Origin: Parabacteroides johnsonii DSM 18315
GTDB lineage: Bacteria > Bacteroidota > Bacteroidia > Bacteroidales > Tannerellaceae
Length of the DNA: 64,000 nucleotides
Assembly: GCF_025151045.1 (NCBI RefSeq)
Contig: NZ_CP102285.1
Coordinates: 682,001 to 746,000, forward strand
Reading direction: 5' to 3'
The position numbers were made by a program, and so were the translations under genes. Under the pieces are notes generated by a model, which ran no database searches, was not told where the DNA came from, and saw nothing but the letters and a program-made list of their open reading frames with translations. Below, piece after piece: positions 43,611 through 51,658 of the stretch. Each line of letters opens with the position of its first letter. The stretch's first letter is position 1.

Positions 43611-45158
43611 ATGACAGATTTAAGTAAAAACATTCAGGCCCTCAGGGAAAAGAAAGCCGTCGTTGAGATGGGTGGAGGCGAAGCTGCTATCGAAAAGCAG
43701 ATCGCGATGGGTAAATTGACTGCCCGTGATCGTATTCTATCCTTGTTGGACAAGAATTCTTTCCACGAATATGACCTGTTCGTGAAGCACGATGGTCGTG
43801 ATTTCGGTATGGATAAGAAGGATTTACCAGGTGATGGTGTTGTTACAGGTACAGGTACGATCTTCGGTGCTCCGGTTTGTATCTATGCACAGGACTTTAC
43901 GGTTGCCGGTGGTTCGCTGGGTTTGCAGCATGCACGTAAGATCACGAAGATCATGGATCATGCTCTGAAAATGAAATGTCCGATTATAGGTATCAACGAC
44001 TCGGGCGGTGCACGTATCCAAGAAGGTGTAGGTGCATTGGCGGGTTATGGTGAAATATTCTATCGCAATACAATTGCTTCCGGTGTTATTCCTCAGATCT
44101 CGTTGATCTTGGGACCTTGTGCCGGTGGTGCCGTATATTCTCCGGCTCTGACAGACTTCGTATTTGTAGTAGAGAATATCTCCAAGATGTTTATTACAGG
44201 TCCGAATGTGATCAAGACCGTTTTGGGTGAAGATATTTCTATGGAAGACTTGGGTGGTGCACGCGTTCATGCGGAAACAACCGGTAACGCTCATTTCTAT
44301 GCACAGAGCGAGCAAGAATGTTTCGAACAGGTGAAACGTTTGGTTAGCTTTATCCCTTGGAATAACCAGGAACGTGCGAAAGTGGCAGAGTCGAAGGAAC
44401 CCGCTGCGGTAATGAACATCGAAGATGTGGTTCCGGCAGATCCGAAGCAGCCGTACGACGTTCGTAACGTGATCAAATGTATTGTGGACGATTCCGATTT
44501 CCTGGAAGTACAGGAGTTGTGGGCAGCCAACATCGTGATCGGTTTCGGCCGTATGGGCGGTGAAACTGTCGGTTTCGTTGCTAACCAGCCGATGGTATTG
44601 GCAGGTGTGTTGGATTGCGACAGTGCCGATAAGGCAGCACGTTTTATCCGTTTCTGCGATTCTTTCAATATTCCTATTATCACGTTGGAAGATATGCCGG
44701 GCTATTTGCCGGGCGTTGACCAGGAACATGCCGGTGTGATCCGTCACGGTGCAAAAGTATTGTATGCTTATTCCGAAGCGACAGTTCCCAAGATCACGGT
44801 TATCTTGCGTAAGGCTTATGGTGGCGGTTATATCGCCATGAACTCACGCCACTTAGGTGCGGACTTTATGTTTGCATGGCCGAGTGCGGAAATTGCGGTG
44901 ATGGGACCGGAAGGAGCTGCCAATATTATCTTCCGCAAGGAGATCATGGAAGCCGAAGACCAGAATGCAATGCGCCAGGAAAAGGTGAAGGAATATATCG
45001 AGAAGTTTGCAAATCCTTATGTAGCTGCGTCCAAAGGGTTCATCGATTCTGTTATCGAGCCGAAAGAAACACGTTCATTGTTGCTTCACGCGCTTAAACT
45101 TTCTGTATTGAAAGAAGAATACAGACCGGCTAAGAAGCACGGATTGCCTCCGTTCTAA
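43611..45158 (+). CDS. Acyl-CoA (propionyl/methylmalonyl-CoA) carboxyltransferase subunit
   Basis: A 515-residue carboxyltransferase of the PccB/MmdA type. The N-half has GKLTARDRILSLLD, DFTVAGGSLGLQHARKI and the oxyanion loop GINDSGGARIQEGVGALAGYGEIF. The C-half has LVFVVENI-like FVFVVENISKMFITGP, EDMPGYLPGVDQEHAG, KAYGGGYIAMNSR and WPSAEIAVMGPEGAANIIF. It moves CO2 between carboxybiotin and an acyl-CoA. With only a carrier gene beside it and no biotin carboxylase or membrane decarboxylase subunit, its complex (carboxylase or sodium-pumping decarboxylase in propionate metabolism) cannot be fixed. Codons suggest high expression. Confidence 0.93.
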   Translation: MTDLSKNIQALREKKAVVEMGGGEAAIEKQIAMGKLTARDRILSLLDKNSFHEYDLFVKHDGRDFGMDKKDLPGDGVVTGTGTIFGAPVCIYAQDFTVAGGSLGLQHARKITKIMDHALKMKCPIIGINDSGGARIQEGVGALAGYGEIFYRNTIASGVIPQISLILGPCAGGAVYSPALTDFVFVVENISKMFITGPNVIKTVLGEDISMEDLGGARVHAETTGNAHFYAQSEQECFEQVKRLVSFIPWNNQERAKVAESKEPAAVMNIEDVVPADPKQPYDVRNVIKCIVDDSDFLEVQELWAANIVIGFGRMGGETVGFVANQPMVLAGVLDCDSADKAARFIRFCDSFNIPIITLEDMPGYLPGVDQEHAGVIRHGAKVLYAYSEATVPKITVILRKAYGGGYIAMNSRHLGADFMFAWPSAEIAVMGPEGAANIIFRKEIMEAEDQNAMRQEKVKEYIEKFANPYVAASKGFIDSVIEPKETRSLLLHALKLSVLKEEYRPAKKHGLPPF

Positions 45159-45182
45159 TTAACGCCGTAAAAACTTTTGAAT

Positions 45183-45515
45183 ATGGAAAAGAAAGAGAAA
45201 GATAACGAATATGTGGATTTTGTAGTAACGGCCCGCAAATACAAGACGACGCTGACTGCAAAATATAAGAACCGTAAAATGTGGCATAAGCCCTTTGTCG
45301 GTGATGTGATTTCTCATCTTCCCGGAACGATCGTTAAAGTGGAGGTACAGCAAGGGCAGGAAGTCGAAGCCGGCCAGTTGCTTCTGATCCACCAGGCGAT
45401 GAAGATGTACAACCGGGTGGTAGCTCCCGTTGCCGGAACGATTGTCGAACTGGGTGTAACGGAAGGTGATAAGATCCCAAAGGACCATTTGATGGTTAAG
45501 ATTCAGCCGAAGTAA
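45183..45515 (+). CDS. Biotin carboxyl carrier protein
   Basis: A 110-residue carrier. The C-terminal biotinyl domain includes SHLPGTIVKVEVQQGQEVEAGQ and the biotin site QAMKM (Lys74), then RVVAPVAGTIVELGVTEGD. The usual Glu before AMKM is Gln, as in several Bacteroidota carriers. The N-terminal 40 residues are charged and lack the long Pro-Ala linker of AccB. The ATG at 45183 is chosen over an in-frame TTG two codons earlier. It lies 24 bases after the carboxyltransferase gene and surely serves it; a terminator follows. Confidence 0.93.
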   Translation: MEKKEKDNEYVDFVVTARKYKTTLTAKYKNRKMWHKPFVGDVISHLPGTIVKVEVQQGQEVEAGQLLLIHQAMKMYNRVVAPVAGTIVELGVTEGDKIPKDHLMVKIQPK

Positions 45516-45539
45516 ATAACTGAGGTAAGTAAATATAGA

Positions 45540-45580
45540 AAGCTTTCACACTGTTTTGCAGTCCGTGAAAGCTTTTTTTA
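45540..45580 (+). terminator. Intrinsic terminator after carrier protein gene
   Basis: AAGCTTTCAC (45540-45549) and GTGAAAGCTT (45565-45574) pair around a 15-base loop, followed by seven T. It closes the ruvX-def-carboxyltransferase-carrier transcript. Confidence 0.85.
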
Positions 45581-45612
45581 TAGATTGGTTTTAATGGCTA
45601 AGATTATTTACT

Positions 45613-45620
45613 TACTTTTG
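45613..45620 (+). promoter_or_regulatory. -7 box of the TPR gene
   Basis: TACTTTTG matches TAnnTTTG and lies 32 bases before the start codon. No clear TTTG is at -33; TTGG is about 24 bases upstream. Confidence 0.45.
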
Positions 45621-45652
45621 CGACCGATCAATGTTGAATATTTTTATAATAG

Positions 45653-47776
45653 ATGAAGAAAGCGATTCTTTTATTTATATTCCAGCTGTGTTCGTTAGCC
45701 ATGTTTGCACAAATTAATACGGATCGTGTGTTGACTATCGGGCGCAACGCCTTGTATTTTGAGGACTATGTTCTTTCGATACAATATTTCAATCAGGTCA
45801 TCAAATCGAAACCCTGGTTGGCCGAACCGTATTTCTACCGTGCTGTGGCAAAAATCAATTTGGACGATTATAAAGGAGCTGAAGAAGACTGTACACTTTG
45901 TCTTGAGCGGAATCCTTTCCTGGTACAGGCATATTACGCACGTGGTATTGCCCGTCAGAGCCAGGAGAAATTTGACGAAGCAATAGAAGACTACAGGAAA
46001 GGTTTGGAGTTTAAGGCGGAAGACCGCCAGATGTTGGTGAATATGGCAGTAGCCAATATTCAGAAAAAAGATTTTAAGGAGGCCGAAAAGGTGTTTGATG
46101 AACTGATGGTGGCCCATCCCAAATATTCTATGAACTATCTGACGCGTGGTGCGATGTACACCGAGAAAGGCGATACGGTCAAAGCACTTGCCGACTATGA
46201 TAAGGCGATCAGTATGGACCCCTACTATGCTCCCGCTTATGGCAACCGGGCGATCCTGCATTACCAGATGAACAATATGAAAGACGCGCTTGCCGATCTG
46301 AACGAGGCCATTCGTCTGAATACCCGTGAGAGCGGTTATTACATCAATAGAGGTCTGGTCCGGTATCAGTTAAAGGATTTGCGTGGTGCTATGGCTGATT
46401 ATGATCAGGTGGTCAGCATGGACAGCCACAACCTGATTGCCCGCTTCAACCGAGGATTGCTTCGGGCACAGATCGGGGATAACAACCGGGCTATCGAAGA
46501 TTTCGACGTTGTGATCGAGATTGAACCGGACAACTATATGGCTTATTATAACCGGGCGTTGTTGCGTTACGAGACGGGAGATTATCAAGGTTCCGTACAT
46601 GATTTCGATGTCGTGTTGCGTCAGTATCCGAATTTTGTGGCCGGTTATTACAGCCGTGCGGAAGTGAAGCGGAAAATGCATGATGAGGTAGGAGCCGACC
46701 GCGACTACTGGACTGCCTATAATATGGAGCAGAAAAAGAAGAACGGGAATGCTTCGGGAAATGCAGTCGCTTCCCAAAATGGCAATAATACCGGTACGCA
46801 ATCGGCCGATCCGGCATCAAAGGATGAAAATACGCGTGAACAGTCGGATAAGAATATCGATAAGTTCAACCGTCTTGTCGTGTATGATGAAGAAGAGGTA
46901 CGTAAGACGAAGTATAACAGCGAAATTCGTGGACGCGTGCAGGACCGCAATGTGCGTGTGGATCTGGAACCGATGTTTGTCCTGACGTATTACGAAAAAG
47001 TCGATCCGGTAAAGAAGCTGGTTTATTATGATAAGATGGTGGAAGCTTACAATTCCCGTCTGGTACTGGAACGTAAGCTGCGTATCACAAATGAAGAAGC
47101 CGCCCTTACGGAAGACCAGGTTGCCGTACATTTTGCATCTATCGATAATTTTTCGGCCCGTATAGTGAAGAATCCGAACGATGTGGATGCCTATTTCGGA
47201 CGGGCTTTGGATTTTATGCTTGTACAGGACTTTACCGAAGCGATTAAGGATTATACAAAGGTGATCGAATTGAATCCGGATTTTGCTATGGCTTATTTTA
47301 ACCGGGCTGTTGTCCGGTATAAGCAACTTGACTATAATATGTCGCAGGCTGCCAGCTCACAAGACGATTTTTCTGCTATGAGCATGAACCTTAAGATGGG
47401 TAAGAATCCGACGGTTGTCCGTACTCCGGCAACATCTGATCCGGCTTCCGCATCCTTGAAAGACAATAAGCGGGCTTACGAGCATGAAATGATTACGAGG
47501 GATTATGACATGGTGATCAAATTGAATCCGGGCTTCGTATATGCTTATTTCAATCGTGGAAACCTGCGTTGTGCGCAACGCGACTTCCGTGCAGCCATCC
47601 AGGATTACAGCGAAGCGATCCAGCGTGATCCGGAATTTGCCGAGGCTTATTTCAATCGTGGCTTGGCACGCCTTTCGCAGGGAGATGCCAATCGGGGAAT
47701 CGCCGATTTGAGCAAAGCCGGAGAGCTGGGTATCATCAATGCCTACAGTATTATCAAGCGTATGACAAGTAATTAA
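45653..47776 (+). CDS. Exported tetratricopeptide repeat protein
   Basis: A 707-residue protein with a signal peptide (cleavage after LAMFAQ). About eight TPR units follow in the first 330 residues, with consensus forms such as AYGNRAILHYQMNNMKDALADLNEAI. A low-complexity linker rich in Asn, Gly and Lys (about 360-400) comes next, then a middle region, and three or four more TPRs at the end (AYFNRGNLRCAQRDFRAAIQDYSEAI). TPRs bind proteins; the partner is unknown. It is probably periplasmic or surface-attached. Confidence 0.9.
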   Translation: MKKAILLFIFQLCSLAMFAQINTDRVLTIGRNALYFEDYVLSIQYFNQVIKSKPWLAEPYFYRAVAKINLDDYKGAEEDCTLCLERNPFLVQAYYARGIARQSQEKFDEAIEDYRKGLEFKAEDRQMLVNMAVANIQKKDFKEAEKVFDELMVAHPKYSMNYLTRGAMYTEKGDTVKALADYDKAISMDPYYAPAYGNRAILHYQMNNMKDALADLNEAIRLNTRESGYYINRGLVRYQLKDLRGAMADYDQVVSMDSHNLIARFNRGLLRAQIGDNNRAIEDFDVVIEIEPDNYMAYYNRALLRYETGDYQGSVHDFDVVLRQYPNFVAGYYSRAEVKRKMHDEVGADRDYWTAYNMEQKKKNGNASGNAVASQNGNNTGTQSADPASKDENTREQSDKNIDKFNRLVVYDEEEVRKTKYNSEIRGRVQDRNVRVDLEPMFVLTYYEKVDPVKKLVYYDKMVEAYNSRLVLERKLRITNEEAALTEDQVAVHFASIDNFSARIVKNPNDVDAYFGRALDFMLVQDFTEAIKDYTKVIELNPDFAMAYFNRAVVRYKQLDYNMSQAASSQDDFSAMSMNLKMGKNPTVVRTPATSDPASASLKDNKRAYEHEMITRDYDMVIKLNPGFVYAYFNRGNLRCAQRDFRAAIQDYSEAIQRDPEFAEAYFNRGLARLSQGDANRGIADLSKAGELGIINAYSIIKRMTSN

Positions 47777-47825
47777 AGGAATAGTTCTCCTGGTTAGGGC
47801 TATTTTTATATGAAAAAGGATATTG

Positions 47826-47877
47826 CAGAACTTTTTACCTAAAAGTTCTGTTTAACAAAAAAAGAATGCTAAATTTG
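47826..47877 (+). promoter_or_regulatory. Hairpin and promoter region of thrS
   Basis: CAGAACTTTT (47826-47835) and AAAAGTTCTG (47841-47850) form a perfect ten-base stem with a TACCT loop. TAAATTTG (47870-47877) is a good -7 box, and TCTG (47847-47850), 19 bases upstream, is the right arm of the hairpin. The hairpin may be an operator over the -33 site or a weak terminator for the TPR gene. Confidence 0.5.
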
Positions 47878-47916
47878 CATCCTAATTAATTTTTAGGAAT
47901 TTATAGTGAACAGATT

Positions 47917-49872
47917 ATGATAAAGATTACATTTCCGGATAATTCCGTAAAAGAATATGCCGAAGGAACGACCGCTATGCAGATTGCGGAAAGCATCAGT
48001 TCCCGTCTGGCACAGGAAGTTCTGGCTGCGAGCGTGAATGGTGAGATTTGGGACTTGACCCGTCCGATCAACCAGGATGCCGCCATCAAACTTTTCAAGT
48101 GGGAAGACGAGGAAGGTAAACATGCATTCTGGCACTCCAGTGCTCACTTGATGGCTGAAGCTTTGCAGGAATTATATCCCGGCATTAAGTTCGGTATCGG
48201 ACCGGCTATTGAAAACGGATTCTACTATGATGTGGATCCGGGTGACGCAGTTATCAAAGAAGGTGATTTTCCTGCTATCGAAGCAAAAATGCTCGAACTG
48301 GTAGCGAAGAAAGAGGAAATCAAACGCCAGGATATTTCGAAGGCTGATGCTATGAAAATGTTCGGTGACAGAGGCGAAGTGTATAAAACAGAACTTATCA
48401 GCGAATTGGAAGATGGTAAGATTACAACCTATACGCAGGGTTCGTTTACCGACCTGTGTCGTGGTCCGCACTTGCCGAATACTTCTTATTTGAAGGCTGT
48501 TAAAATAATGAGTGTTGCCGGTGCTTACTGGCGTGGTGACGAAAAGCGTAAACAGTTGGTTCGTCTGTATGGTATTACTTTCCCGAAGAAAAAGATGCTG
48601 GACGAATATCTGGCATTGATGGAAGAAGCCAAGAAACGCGACCATCGTAAGATAGGTAAAGAGCTGGAACTGTTTACATTCTCGACAGCAGTGGGAGCAG
48701 GGCTTCCGTTGTGGTTGCCGCGTGGCACGCAGTTGCGTCTGAAACTGGAAGATTTCTTGAAACGTATCCAGAAGAAATACGGCTACCAGCAAGTGATGAC
48801 TCCGCATATCGGTGGCAAGCAGTTGTATGTGACTTCCGGCCACTACGCTAAATACGGTAAGGACTCATTCCAGCCGATCCATACTCCACAGGAGGGCGAA
48901 GAGTTCTTATTGAAGCCGATGAACTGTCCTCACCACTGTGAAATATTCAAATCGTTCCCGCGTTCATACAAGGACCTGCCTCTGCGTTTCGCGGAGTTCG
49001 GAACCGTGTATCGTTATGAACAAAGCGGCGAGTTGCACGGTTTGACAAGGGTACGTGGCTTTACGCAGGATGATGCTCACCTGTTCTGTCGCCCCGATCA
49101 ACTGAAAGACGAGTTTTTGAAGGTGATGGATATTATCTTTATTATCTTTAAGGCTTTGGATTTTGAAAACTTTGAAGCACAGATTTCTCTGCGTGACAAG
49201 GTGAACCGGGATAAATACATCGGTTCGGAAGAAAACTGGGAGAAAGCCGAAAGTGCTATTATCGAAGCTTGCCAGGAAAAAGGCCTGAAAGCCAAGATCG
49301 AATATGGCGAAGCTGCTTTCTATGGTCCTAAATTGGACTTTATGGTGAAGGATGCCATCGGTCGCCGTTGGCAGTTAGGTACGATCCAGGTTGACTACAA
49401 CCTTCCGGAACGTTTCGAGCTGGAATATACGGGCGAAGACAATAAGAAACATCGTCCTGTTATGATCCACCGTGCACCGTTCGGTTCTATGGAACGTTTC
49501 GTTGCCGTGCTGATCGAACATACGGGTGGTAAGTTCCCGCTGTGGCTGACTCCGGATCAAGTATCGATCCTGCCGATCAGCGAGAAGTTCAACGATTATG
49601 CTTATGAGGTAAAACGTCAGCTCGAAGCTGAAGATCTGAGTGTTCTGGTTGATGACCGTAATGAGAAAATCGGACGTAAGATTCGCGATACAGAATTGAA
49701 ACGTATCCCTTATATGCTCATTGTTGGAGAGAAGGAAGCAGAAAATAATGAAGTTTCTGTAAGAAAACAGGGCGAAGGTGATAAAGGTTCGATGAAAATT
49801 GCTACCTTTGCAGCGCTTTTGAAAGGTGAGATAGAGGAACAGATGAATCACTGGAAGAAAGATAATAATTAA
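47917..49872 (+). CDS. thrS: Threonyl-tRNA synthetase
   Basis: A 651-residue class II synthetase: N-terminal TGS domain ([21 protein letters not shown]), editing domain with [12 protein letters not shown] and YDVD, catalytic core with SRTRG-like [18 protein letters not shown] and motif 3 [18 protein letters not shown], then the anticodon-binding domain ([13 protein letters not shown]). The zinc-binding Cys lies in [10 protein letters not shown]. It heads thrS-infC-rpmI-rplT, a conserved translation cluster. No leader peptide or T-box is seen in the 39-base leader. Confidence 0.98.
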   Translation: MIKITFPDNSVKEYAEGTTAMQIAESISSRLAQEVLAASVNGEIWDLTRPINQDAAIKLFKWEDEEGKHAFWHSSAHLMAEALQELYPGIKFGIGPAIENGFYYDVDPGDAVIKEGDFPAIEAKMLELVAKKEEIKRQDISKADAMKMFGDRGEVYKTELISELEDGKITTYTQGSFTDLCRGPHLPNTSYLKAVKIMSVAGAYWRGDEKRKQLVRLYGITFPKKKMLDEYLALMEEAKKRDHRKIGKELELFTFSTAVGAGLPLWLPRGTQLRLKLEDFLKRIQKKYGYQQVMTPHIGGKQLYVTSGHYAKYGKDSFQPIHTPQEGEEFLLKPMNCPHHCEIFKSFPRSYKDLPLRFAEFGTVYRYEQSGELHGLTRVRGFTQDDAHLFCRPDQLKDEFLKVMDIIFIIFKALDFENFEAQISLRDKVNRDKYIGSEENWEKAESAIIEACQEKGLKAKIEYGEAAFYGPKLDFMVKDAIGRRWQLGTIQVDYNLPERFELEYTGEDNKKHRPVMIHRAPFGSMERFVAVLIEHTGGKFPLWLTPDQVSILPISEKFNDYAYEVKRQLEAEDLSVLVDDRNEKIGRKIRDTELKRIPYMLIVGEKEAENNEVSVRKQGEGDKGSMKIATFAALLKGEIEEQMNHWKKDNN

Positions 49873-49905
49873 TTAACTAATAACGAGGAGAATAAATCTT
49901 TTTGA

Positions 49906-50520
49906 ATGAAGAATGACAGTCTGAAAGAACAGTATAGAATCAACGAACGTATTCGTGTTCGTGAAGTTCGTTTAGTAGGTGATAACGTAGAACAGGGAGT
50001 TTATCCTACTTCTCAGGCATTAAAGATGGCTGAAGATCAGGGGCTCGATCTGGTTGAAATTTCACCGAATGCTGCGCCCCCCGTTTGTAGAATTACTGAT
50101 TATCAGAAATTCCTTTATCAACAGAAGAAGCGCCAGAAGGAACAGAAGGCGAAATCAGTGAAAGTGATCGTGAAGGAGATCCGTTTCGGACCTCAGACAG
50201 ATGATCATGATTATAACTTTAAGTTGAAACATGCCAAGGGATTTTTGGAAGAAGGAGCAAAAGTAAAAGCATATGTGTTCTTTAAAGGACGTTCCATTCT
50301 TTTCAAAGAGCAAGGAGAGGTATTGTTGCTTCGTTTTGCCAATGACTTGGAGGAATACGGAAAGGTAGAACAGTTGCCGGTACTGGAGGGTAAACGTATG
50401 ATTATCATGCTGACACCGAAGAAAGCCGGAGCTGCCGCCACCCCTAAACCTGCCGTTTCAAAACCGGTAGTGAAAAAGGTGGTCGTGACTCCCAAGCCTA
50501 AGACTGAAGAGTCTGAATAA
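49906..50520 (+). CDS. infC: Translation initiation factor IF-3
   Basis: A 204-residue protein: N-domain ([45 protein letters not shown]), a lysine-rich linker ([13 protein letters not shown]) and C-domain ([39 protein letters not shown]). It keeps ribosomal subunits apart and checks initiator tRNA. The last 30 residues ([16 protein letters not shown] and on) form an Ala-Pro-Lys-rich tail longer than in E. coli. It starts with ATG, not the rare AUU start seen in enterics. Confidence 0.98.
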   Translation: MKNDSLKEQYRINERIRVREVRLVGDNVEQGVYPTSQALKMAEDQGLDLVEISPNAAPPVCRITDYQKFLYQQKKRQKEQKAKSVKVIVKEIRFGPQTDDHDYNFKLKHAKGFLEEGAKVKAYVFFKGRSILFKEQGEVLLLRFANDLEEYGKVEQLPVLEGKRMIIMLTPKKAGAAATPKPAVSKPVVKKVVVTPKPKTEESE

Positions 50521-50579
50521 TAAAGAAAGAAACCACCCGATAGAGGGTGTAAAGTTTAATAATTAAAATATATTGGAAA

Positions 50580-50777
50580 ATGCCTAAGATGAAGACTAAT
50601 TCCGGTGCCAAAAAAAGATTCGCTCTTACCGGAACAGGTAAAATCAAAAGAAAACACGCTTTTAAAAGTCACATTCTGACAAAGAAGACTACAAAGCAGA
50701 AGAGAAATCTTACTCACACAGGCCTGGTTGCCAGTGTAGACGTGAGCAACGTTAAGCAGTTGCTTGGTTTGAAGTAA
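50580..50777 (+). CDS. rpmI: Ribosomal protein L35
   Basis: A 65-residue basic protein with the family start [31 protein letters not shown]. It lies 59 bases after infC. That spacer has a small CACCC/GGGTG hairpin (about 50535-50549) that might take part in feedback by ribosomal protein, though I cannot match it to a known leader. Confidence 0.97.
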   Translation: MPKMKTNSGAKKRFALTGTGKIKRKHAFKSHILTKKTTKQKRNLTHTGLVASVDVSNVKQLLGLK

Positions 50778-50884
50778 TCTTTTTTAATTAAGCGAGTTTT
50801 ACAAGATTTTTATTAACCGAATGTATTTAGCAAAATAAGATCATCCGAGAGTGATGACGCTAACATTCAAAACAGATTAGTATT

Positions 50885-51229
50885 ATGCCTAGATCAGTAA
50901 ATCATGTTGCTTCAAGAGCAAAAAGAAAACGGATTTTAAAACTTACCCGTGGTTACTATGGTGCACGTAAGAACGTGTGGACCGTTGCTAAGAATACGTG
51001 GGAAAAAGGTTTGACTTATGCATTCCGTGACCGTCGTAACAAGAAACGTAACTTCCGTGCATTGTGGATTCAGCGTATCAATGCTGCCGCACGTCTGGAA
51101 GGTATGTCTTACTCTCGTCTGATGGGAGCTTTGCATGCAGCAGGTATCGAAATCAACCGTAAAGTTCTTGCCGACCTGGCTATGAACCATCCGGAAGCTT
51201 TCAAAGCAATCGTTGCTAAAGTTAAGTAA
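50885..51229 (+). CDS. rplT: Ribosomal protein L20
   Basis: A 114-residue protein starting [26 protein letters not shown], with [22 protein letters not shown] and [14 protein letters not shown] [16 protein letters not shown]. It binds 23S rRNA early in 50S assembly and in other phyla represses its own operon. The 107-base spacer after rpmI is longer than usual and could hold a regulatory structure. A terminator and an independent RNA gene follow. Confidence 0.98.
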   Translation: MPRSVNHVASRAKRKRILKLTRGYYGARKNVWTVAKNTWEKGLTYAFRDRRNKKRNFRALWIQRINAAARLEGMSYSRLMGALHAAGIEINRKVLADLAMNHPEAFKAIVAKVK

Positions 51230-51250
51230 TTGACATTATATAGCAATTGG

Positions 51251-51281
51251 AAAAAGAGCTCCTAAATGGAGCTCTTTTTTT
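51251..51281 (+). terminator. Intrinsic terminator after rplT
   Basis: AAAAAGAGCTCC (51251-51262), loop TAAAT, GGAGCTCTTTTT (51268-51279) and two more T. It ends the thrS-infC-rpmI-rplT transcript. Confidence 0.92.
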
Positions 51282-51291
51282 ATGTCAAAAG

Positions 51292-51323
51292 TTTGGTGGT
51301 TTCATTCCTATTACATATCTTTG
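51292..51323 (+). promoter_or_regulatory. Promoter of the rplT-linked non-coding RNA
   Basis: TTTG (51292-51295), 20 bases, TATCTTTG (51316-51323). It begins just after the rplT terminator and predicts a start near 51329. Confidence 0.75.
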
Positions 51324-51328
51324 TGATA

Positions 51329-51558
51329 AGAAAAATGAGTTAGCCGCACATGTTCGATTGGGAAACTCATCAGTTTATTTTAATTCCGAGACACAGCTCT
51401 TGTCGTCAATGGCGGGCCGCACCCTTCGGGGCATGCTTAGCACGGCGGATTACAAAGATGGCAAAGCACTCAAATCCTGTCATACGGAGTTTGTTCATAT
51501 CTACGGTGCGGCTTTCTTTACATAGGAGGATATGTCAGAACAGGCATATCCTCTTTTT
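51329..51558 (+). ncRNA. Bacteroidales-1-like non-coding RNA downstream of rplT
   Basis: The region of about 230 bases has its own promoter and ends in a strong terminator (51526-51534 pairs with 51545-51553, then five T). GCCGCAC near the 5' end (51343-51349) pairs with GTGCGGC near the 3' end (51506-51512), and ATGAGTT pairs with AACTCAT within the first 45 bases. The GC-rich centre contains GCCGCACCCTTCGGGGC. The published Bacteroidales-1 RNA motif is described as lying downstream of the L20 gene, bounded by a phylum-type promoter and a terminator; this fits exactly. I recall that it may be a 6S-like RNA but cannot confirm that. An open frame across it begins inside the rplT terminator and is not credible. 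Confidence 0.75.
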
Positions 51559-51658
51559 GTGCCTAATAAAGCATAGCTTTTTGTTTGAAATAGGAGCTTG
51601 TCTGTTTTTTCTTCGTATATTTACCCTCCAAGAATTAAACACACTAAACTAAATATTT

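Noticed and set aside
43824-44747. 307-codon minus-strand frame opposite the carboxyltransferase
   Set aside because: It lies wholly within a well-conserved gene and is a product of that gene's codon bias.
51247-51525. Open frame of 92 codons after rplT
   Set aside because: It starts inside the rplT terminator hairpin and spans a region with its own promoter, closing stem and terminator typical of a structured RNA; the protein has no recognisable features.
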